From a virus: a DNA stretch of 23,884 nt. The notes beneath the pieces were generated by a model, which saw nothing but the letters and a program-made list of their open reading frames with translations, was not told the DNA's origin and ran no database searches. Shown here piece by piece: positions 22,763 to 23,884 of the stretch. The stretch covers positions 1 through 23,884 of the IMG/VR virus record IMGVR_UViG_3300006916_000384; one strand, given 5' to 3'. The translations under genes and the position numbers were made by a program. How positions within the stretch are numbered: position 1 is the stretch's first letter; each line of letters begins with the position of its first letter.

Positions 22763-22876
22763 TCGCCTATCATCCGATCTCCCCCCAACGGCCTTTCCAT
22801 ATTCTCTCCTCTTTCACGTTCGATCTGGTTAGGTTGTTGGGGGACCACTCCCCTGAAACCCGCGTAATACGTGGGG
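22763..22876 (+). other. Non-coding region with competing GC-rich hairpins
   Basis: No gene is visible. CCCCCAAC (22782-22789) can pair with GTTGGGGG (22836-22843), while GGGGA (22840-22844) can instead pair with TCCCC (22849-22853) around loop CCAC. AACCC near 22857 can pair with GGGTT ending at 22878, which reaches the -35 of the next promoter. A pyrimidine tract TCTCTCCTCT (22803-22812) is the exact complement of the ribosome binding site at 21783-21792. There is no T-run, so no standard terminator. Confidence 0.4.
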
Positions 22877-22905
22877 TTGACATTTACACATAATTATAGT
22901 ATACT
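22877..22905 (+). promoter_or_regulatory. Strong sigma70-like promoter
   Basis: TTGACA (22877-22882), 17-bp AT-rich spacer, TATACT (22900-22905): 11 of 12 consensus bases at the ideal spacing. The predicted start near 22912 gives a leader of about 50 nt to the ATG at 22962. Confidence 0.85.
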
Positions 22906-22911
22906 TGTTTT

Positions 22912-22931
22912 GTTGGGTCAAAGAACCCAAC
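22912..22931 (+). other. 5'-terminal stem-loop of the transcript
   Basis: GTTGGGT (22912-22918) and ACCCAAC (22925-22931) form a perfect 7-bp stem with loop CAAAGA, beginning at the predicted transcription start. It probably protects the 5' end of the mRNA. Confidence 0.6.
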
Positions 22932-22961
22932 CGATCTTTAACAACTAAAAAGGAAAATACT

Positions 22962-23372
22962 ATGAGATACTTTGTAAAAAGTAGTAACTACCTATGGGGT
23001 GACGACAAAATTCTGCAGTGCGCACTGATCAAGTGCCGCCTGTCAGAACAAAGCCGGGACAAAGCCTACTCCGACGCAATTGAATGGTTTATGGACAATC
23101 CCGAAACACCGTTGTCAAAACATCTGGACGAATGCCTCGAAATGCGGGCCGACGACCTCCGACCTCTCGAGGAAAGAGAAACCGCCGAAGCCATCATTTA
23201 CGAGTACGACGATCAGATGTGGAAGCTTCATGAGGTCTGCGATTATACCGGCTCACCCACTTGGGAATGGATCGGCAAAGGAAAAATGCCAGATCGCAAA
23301 ACCAACCATCCGTGGCTAAGAAAAACGCACGTCGAAATCTACGCTTGCGGAAGGCCAAAGGGGGTGAAGTGA
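22962..23372 (+). CDS. Hypothetical protein (136 aa)
   Basis: ATG 22962 follows AAAAAGGAAAA and is the first gene after the strong promoter at 22877, so early high expression is likely. The 136-aa product starts MRYFVKSSNYLWGDDKILQC and is rich in Trp, Asp and Glu. Helical sections include KAYSDAIEWFMDNPE and HLDECLEMRADDLRPLEE. The C-terminal part ends with THVEIYACGRPKGVK. There is no membrane segment or metal-site pattern. I do not recognise it. Small acidic proteins expressed from a strong host-type promoter in phages often target host functions, but this is only an inference from expression context. TGATG couples it to the next gene. Confidence 0.78.
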   Translation: MRYFVKSSNYLWGDDKILQCALIKCRLSEQSRDKAYSDAIEWFMDNPETPLSKHLDECLEMRADDLRPLEERETAEAIIYEYDDQMWKLHEVCDYTGSPTWEWIGKGKMPDRKTNHPWLRKTHVEIYACGRPKGVK

Positions 23373-23548
23373 TGATAATCGTAGATAAAGATCGATACGA
23401 TAAAGGTATACGTTACAGAGTAGTTGAAGACACAGGCTCTATCTTCTACTTTGATGAAGGTCTTACCAAAGATCGACAGAAAGCGTACATCAATCGTGGC
23501 CGTACAGTCGATAAGATTGTGCCAGATCGAAAGGTAGTGCAAACGTAA
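23372..23548 (+). CDS. Small hypothetical protein (58 aa)
   Basis: ATG 23372 shares its A with the upstream stop (TGATG), and GGGTGA lies just before. The 58-aa product (MIIVDKDRYDKGIRYRVVED then TGSIFYFDEGLTKDRQKAYI) has alternating beta-like segments and is rich in basic and acidic residues. No family was recognised. An intrinsic terminator follows within 10 nt, so this is the last gene of the two-gene unit driven by the promoter at 22877. Confidence 0.7.
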   Translation: MIIVDKDRYDKGIRYRVVEDTGSIFYFDEGLTKDRQKAYINRGRTVDKIVPDRKVVQT

Positions 23549-23555
23549 AACTTGA

Positions 23556-23579
23556 ACCCCGCTTCGGCGGGGTTTTTTT
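23556..23579 (+). terminator. Rho-independent terminator with UUCG tetraloop
   Basis: ACCCCGC (23556-23562) and GCGGGGT (23567-23573) enclose a UUCG loop, followed by a run of Ts to 23579. This is a textbook intrinsic terminator closing the 22877-driven unit. Confidence 0.95.
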
Positions 23580-23580
23580 C

Positions 23581-23594
23581 GTTATATATATAAC
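23581..23594. repeat. AT palindrome
   Basis: GTTATATATATAAC is a perfect 14-bp palindrome directly after the terminator. It could be a protein-binding site or an easily melted element at the edge of the structured non-coding region. Confidence 0.5.
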
Positions 23595-23633
23595 TATTTT
23601 CAAGAAATAAAAAAAAATAAAAATGAAAAAAAG

Positions 23634-23708
23634 TGCCGTAACCGGTGTATCCGTGTAACCCAATGGCTCGGAGCCCACGGATCACGGTGCTTTGAGTGGG
23701 TTACGGCA
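23634..23708. repeat. Nested inverted-repeat element (75 nt)
   Basis: The outer arms TGCCGTAACC (23634-23643) and GGTTACGGCA (23699-23708) are a perfect 10-bp inverted repeat. Inside, ATCCGTG (23649-23655) pairs with CACGGAT (23676-23682), and GGCT (23665-23668) pairs with AGCC (23672-23675). A second GTAACCC (23655-23661) could pair with the same right arm, GGGTTAC (23698-23704), giving alternative folds. The element is not followed by a T-run, lies between an intrinsic terminator and an A/T-rich region, and has no coding frame. It resembles an origin, a processed structured RNA or a recombination site; which one cannot be decided here. Confidence 0.6.
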
Positions 23709-23720
23709 GTGCTTCAAAAA

Positions 23721-23750
23721 GGTATACAGGTATACACCACTTATACAGTG
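23721..23750. repeat. GGTATACA tandem repeat with adjacent inverted repeat
   Basis: GGTATACA occurs twice in tandem (23721-23728 and 23729-23736). TATACA recurs at 23742-23747 inside CACT/AGTG arms (23738-23741 and 23747-23750). The spaced copies look like iteron or operator half-sites. Confidence 0.45.
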
Positions 23751-23780
23751 AATCAAAACTCGTTAAGGGGGGTCAGAAAG

Positions 23781-23803
23781 TTTTTTTTTTTTTTTTTTTT
23801 TTT
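23781..23803 (+). repeat. Homopolymer of 23 T
   Basis: An uninterrupted run of 23 T residues follows a G6 stretch (23767-23772) and GTCAGAAAG. Such a run is exceptional in a compact phage genome; its exact length is likely unreliable. Confidence 0.8.
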
Positions 23804-23817
23804 AAATAGAAAAAAAG

Positions 23818-23823
23818 TATAAT
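23818..23823 (+). promoter_or_regulatory. Possible -10 element for the last gene
   Basis: A perfect TATAAT lies 28 nt before the ATG at 23852. The -35 position falls in the T-run and does not match TTGACA, so the promoter would rely on the A/T-rich upstream region or an activator. Confidence 0.35.
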
Positions 23824-23851
23824 TTTGGTAAATTCCATTTTGAGGGTAATA

Positions 23852-23884
23852 ATGAAAATATACTTCATGCCAAATAAACGTGGG
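23852..23884 (+). CDS. Start of a further gene, truncated by window edge
   Basis: ATG 23852 follows GAGGG (23842-23846) with 5-nt spacing, and the frame (MKIYFMPNKRG) is open to the end of the window. Only 11 codons are visible, so no function can be assigned. The good ribosome binding site and the upstream TATAAT make it a likely gene. Confidence 0.5.
   Translation, partial: MKIYFMPNKRG

Noticed and set aside
23634-23708. 75-nt element as a tRNA gene
   Set aside because: Size and a pairing outer stem are suggestive, but there is no T-loop consensus (TTCRA), no proper anticodon arm and no CCA on either strand. The inner pairing is a simple nested hairpin.
1-23884. CRISPR arrays, insertion sequences, rRNA or integrase
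   Set aside because: No regularly spaced repeats, no transposase or tyrosine/serine recombinase motifs and no rRNA-like sequence were seen on either strand.

Overview
The window looks like part of a double-stranded DNA bacteriophage genome, most likely a marine podovirus-like phage. The evidence is dense packing with TAATG, ATGA and TGATG start/stop overlaps, a block of virion proteins resembling those of uncultured marine phages, a phage family A DNA polymerase without a 5'-nuclease domain, and a SleB-like endolysin. No host genes, tRNAs, rRNAs, CRISPR arrays, integrase or insertion sequences were seen. Base composition is mid-range by eye. The promoters are good bacterial sigma70 sites, so host RNA polymerase probably reads the accessory and replication blocks. 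The host cannot be named from this sequence.

Layout. (1) 1-12335, plus strand: late virion block. It holds a 5'-truncated tail-assembly-chaperone-like gene, a P22 gp10-like DNA stabilisation/tail-hub protein, a 100-aa protein, and four large proteins. Those four carry the glycine-zipper, coiled-coil and GG-motif features of internal (ejection) proteins of marine podoviruses. (2) 12312-13784, minus strand: an SNF2-type helicase, convergent with and overlapping the end of the virion block. (3) 13801-13841: two interleaved divergent promoters. (4) 13881-20940, plus strand: replication block. It contains a coiled-coil protein, an SSB-like protein with an acidic DDIPW tail, a terminator, an AEP-type primase, a UvrD-like helicase, a 54-aa zinc-ribbon protein, family A DNA polymerase (Leu at the position equivalent to E. 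coli Pol I Phe762), a ribbon-helix-helix-like protein and a 59-aa protein. (5) 20771-21574, minus strand: a compact three-gene operon of an HTH protein, a zinc-ribbon protein and a SleB-like endolysin. (6) 21644-23579, plus strand: small-gene region. It starts with a promoter, stem-loop and terminator unit that looks like a roughly 80-nt small RNA or attenuating leader. Five small ORFs follow, including a two-helix membrane protein, then a second strong promoter, two more small ORFs and a terminator. (7) 23580-23851: non-coding element with nested palindromes, TATACA repeats and a run of 23 Ts, followed by the start of another gene.

How the parts may work together (inference): PolA, AEP primase, SSB-like protein and two different superfamily helicases form the replication machinery, and no DnaB/gp4-type helicase is visible in this window. 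The virion block builds the DNA-stabilising hub and the proteins ejected into the cell. The minus-strand endolysin, with the small membrane protein as a possible holin, would serve lysis. Several genes here are shorter than 60 codons (54, 59, 56, 53, 54, 52 and 58 aa) and are easy to miss; they are supported mainly by overlaps with neighbours and, for some, Shine-Dalgarno sites.
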